Of a stretch of 15,770 nt of DNA, positions 14,425 to 15,770 are shown piece by piece. The DNA is from Acidobacteriaceae bacterium (GTDB lineage Bacteria > Acidobacteriota > Terriglobia > Terriglobales > Acidobacteriaceae), in the NCBI GenBank assembly GCA_025462785.1, contig JAOAPG010000126.1:1-15770 (forward strand), written 5' to 3'. A program made the translations under genes and the position numbers. The notes under the pieces were generated by a model. It searched no databases. It was not told the DNA's origin and saw only the letters and a list, made by a program, of their open reading frames with translations. The number at the start of each line of letters is the position of its first letter. Position 1 is the first letter of the stretch.

Positions 14425-15770
14425 TCACCGCAATTGAAGCGTCTTTTCATTTTCCGGCGCATAGCTTACCGCTGCAGTGCGTTCGAGCTTGTCCCACGCA
14501 AAGCGCCTGCCTTGGAACGCACGTTTCACCGTCCTGAAGAGCACCACAGCAAATAACTGGCGATACGCAAACCTCTGCAGCCAGACCTGGCTAAGTAACC
14601 AGACATCTTCCGGAGCTTCCGGCTGGCTGCGCTCCAGCGCGAAGGCAATAGCAGAGGTGATGAAATCAATGACCAGAAAAACGGCGAAGAAAATTAACAA
14701 TCGTAGAAAACTGGCGGGGTCGGTGGAGTCCGGATGAAACCACTTCTGTACGAAATACCACAGAGCTCCGAACGCAAACATAATGTCAATTAGCGGAGAC
14801 ACAAGCGGCAACAGAATCTGGAAGATTACGATGTTGGGCAACGCCACCCATCCCAGTACACCCTTACGAGCAAATACAGCGCGATGCTTCCAGACTGCCT
14901 GCAAAATCCCGAATGACCAGCGAAATCGCTGACGCATCAAGCCATTCGCATTGATGGGTGCTTCCGTGTAGGCCAGCGCAATATCTTCGTATTCCACGCG
15001 ATACCCACGCCGCAACAATGCCATGGTGAGATCGGCATCTTCGGCCACAGTATCCGTGTGATATCCGCCCGCTTCGCGAACCGCGGAGGTTCGCCAGGCT
15101 CCAATTGCGCCCGGCACAACGCTCACCGCTCCGAGTGTGTTCAACGCGCGACGCTCGAAATTCTGGCTGGTGATGTACTCGAGCGCCTGCCAGCGGGTCC
15201 AAAGATTTACCCGGTTTCCAACTTTAGCGTTGCCGGCAACCGCACCGACCTTGGGATTCAAAAACCGCGGTACCAGCCGGGAAATTGCTGTGGGAGCAAT
15301 GACAGTATCGGCATCGATGCCGACGAAAATTTCTTCATGTTGCAAATACTTGAGCCCGAGATTCAGAGCGTCAGCTTTCCCTGAATTCGGCTTAGTCAAA
15401 ATTGTCACGACGCCTGAAGCTTCCTCGGAAGCGAACGCCGCGTGCGCGACTTTAAGTGTGTTGTCGGAGGATCCATCGTCTATGACGATCACACGTATGT
15501 TGGGATAGTCGGAAGCGAGGACAGACCGAACCGTTCGCTCAATTACTTTTTCTTCGTTATAAGCCGGAACTAGGACAGCTACGGACGGGTAATAGGAATG
15601 CGGATCGCCGAATGGAGCATGGGAGACTTTTCGGAGCCGATCATAAACCGCCGAGGTTCCGATAAGAACCAGACGGCCAGTCATGAGCACGTCGCCCAGA
15701 AAAAAGATGACGGTGATAAATTTTATGCCAGCGTTAAACAGCCAAAAGCCTATCCAGGTGAGAGTGGCCG
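14425..15770 (-). CDS. Membrane-bound processive family-2 glycosyltransferase (5' end outside window)
   Basis: Inner-membrane enzyme polymerising a polysaccharide such as a beta-linked glucan or N-acetylglucosamine chain (PgaC/BcsA-like GT2); the sugar is not known. The frame stays open to the window edge, reading a membrane helix (WIGFWLFNAGIKFITVIFFLG) ahead of the GTG at 15690, so the true start lies outside. Catalytic motifs in order: VLVPAYNEEKVIERTVRSVL, VIVIDDGSSDNT, KPNSGKADALNLGL, the DxD-type GIDADT, AEDADLTMALLRRGY (general base Asp) and RQRFRWSFG (the Q/RxxRW acceptor motif). Two or more C-terminal helices (LPNIVIFQILLPLVSPLIDIMF; LLIFFAVFLVIDFITSAIAFAL) form the pore side. Related proteins often carry an N-terminal deacetylase or GH18 domain, which cannot be seen here. 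The broken tnaA follows 38 bases downstream on the same strand. Confidence 0.88.
   Translation of the reverse strand, partial: ATLTWIGFWLFNAGIKFITVIFFLGDVLMTGRLVLIGTSAVYDRLRKVSHAPFGDPHSYYPSVAVLVPAYNEEKVIERTVRSVLASDYPNIRVIVIDDGSSDNTLKVAHAAFASEEASGVVTILTKPNSGKADALNLGLKYLQHEEIFVGIDADTVIAPTAISRLVPRFLNPKVGAVAGNAKVGNRVNLWTRWQALEYITSQNFERRALNTLGAVSVVPGAIGAWRTSAVREAGGYHTDTVAEDADLTMALLRRGYRVEYEDIALAYTEAPINANGLMRQRFRWSFGILQAVWKHRAVFARKGVLGWVALPNIVIFQILLPLVSPLIDIMFAFGALWYFVQKWFHPDSTDPASFLRLLIFFAVFLVIDFITSAIAFALERSQPEAPEDVWLLSQVWLQRFAYRQLFAVVLFRTVKRAFQGRRFAWDKLERTAAVSYAPENEKTLQLR

Overview
The window looks like a piece of an acidobacterial chromosome (Terriglobales/Koribacter-like; inferred from gene content, no 16S is present). 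Pointers are moderate GC with mixed codon use, a PilZ protein, an extracytoplasmic lipoprotein built of GSFTADG/LSGTYSV-type repeats, a He_PIG-type Ig protein, MsrPQ, and a fragment of a LuxR-type regulator. I found no tRNA, rRNA, CRISPR array, transposase or recognisable defence system. I also found no convincing new multi-gene system. The most unusual content is a decayed segment at about 11.24-14.39 kb.

Left part (1-5.7 kb, plus strand): the 3' end of tyrS, a small PilZ protein, and msrP-msrQ (periplasmic methionine sulfoxide repair). Next come a secreted four-repeat lipoprotein with a stem-loop after it and a secreted Ig-like protein. A minus-strand reading frame between these last two looks like the C-terminus of a lost membrane protein.

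Middle part (5.7-9.9 kb): about 970 bases without a convincing gene hold a palindromic repeat, a degenerate direct repeat and small hairpins. After that come a PPOX-fold flavin/F420 oxidoreductase, homoserine dehydrogenase (probably starting at ATT) closely followed by a class-V aminotransferase-fold enzyme that lacks the desulfurase cysteine, and a DoxX membrane protein.

Right part (9.9-15.8 kb): rpiA and a four-helix membrane protein are on the minus strand. Upstream of them is a stub of a LuxR HTH gene that stops abruptly where a headless GT4 glycosyltransferase begins on the plus strand. That pseudogene runs into a second GT4 pseudogene with a nonsense codon and three frameshifts, itself cut off at its 3' end. 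The pair reads as a slice of a former exopolysaccharide cluster. It abuts, tail to tail, a tryptophanase gene whose otherwise intact frame carries a single in-frame TAA. Upstream of tnaA is a membrane-bound processive GT2 glycosyltransferase running off the window edge.

Functionally the window is mostly housekeeping (translation, threonine/methionine branch, pentose phosphate, envelope redox repair), plus secreted proteins and a decaying surface-polysaccharide and tryptophan-catabolism region.
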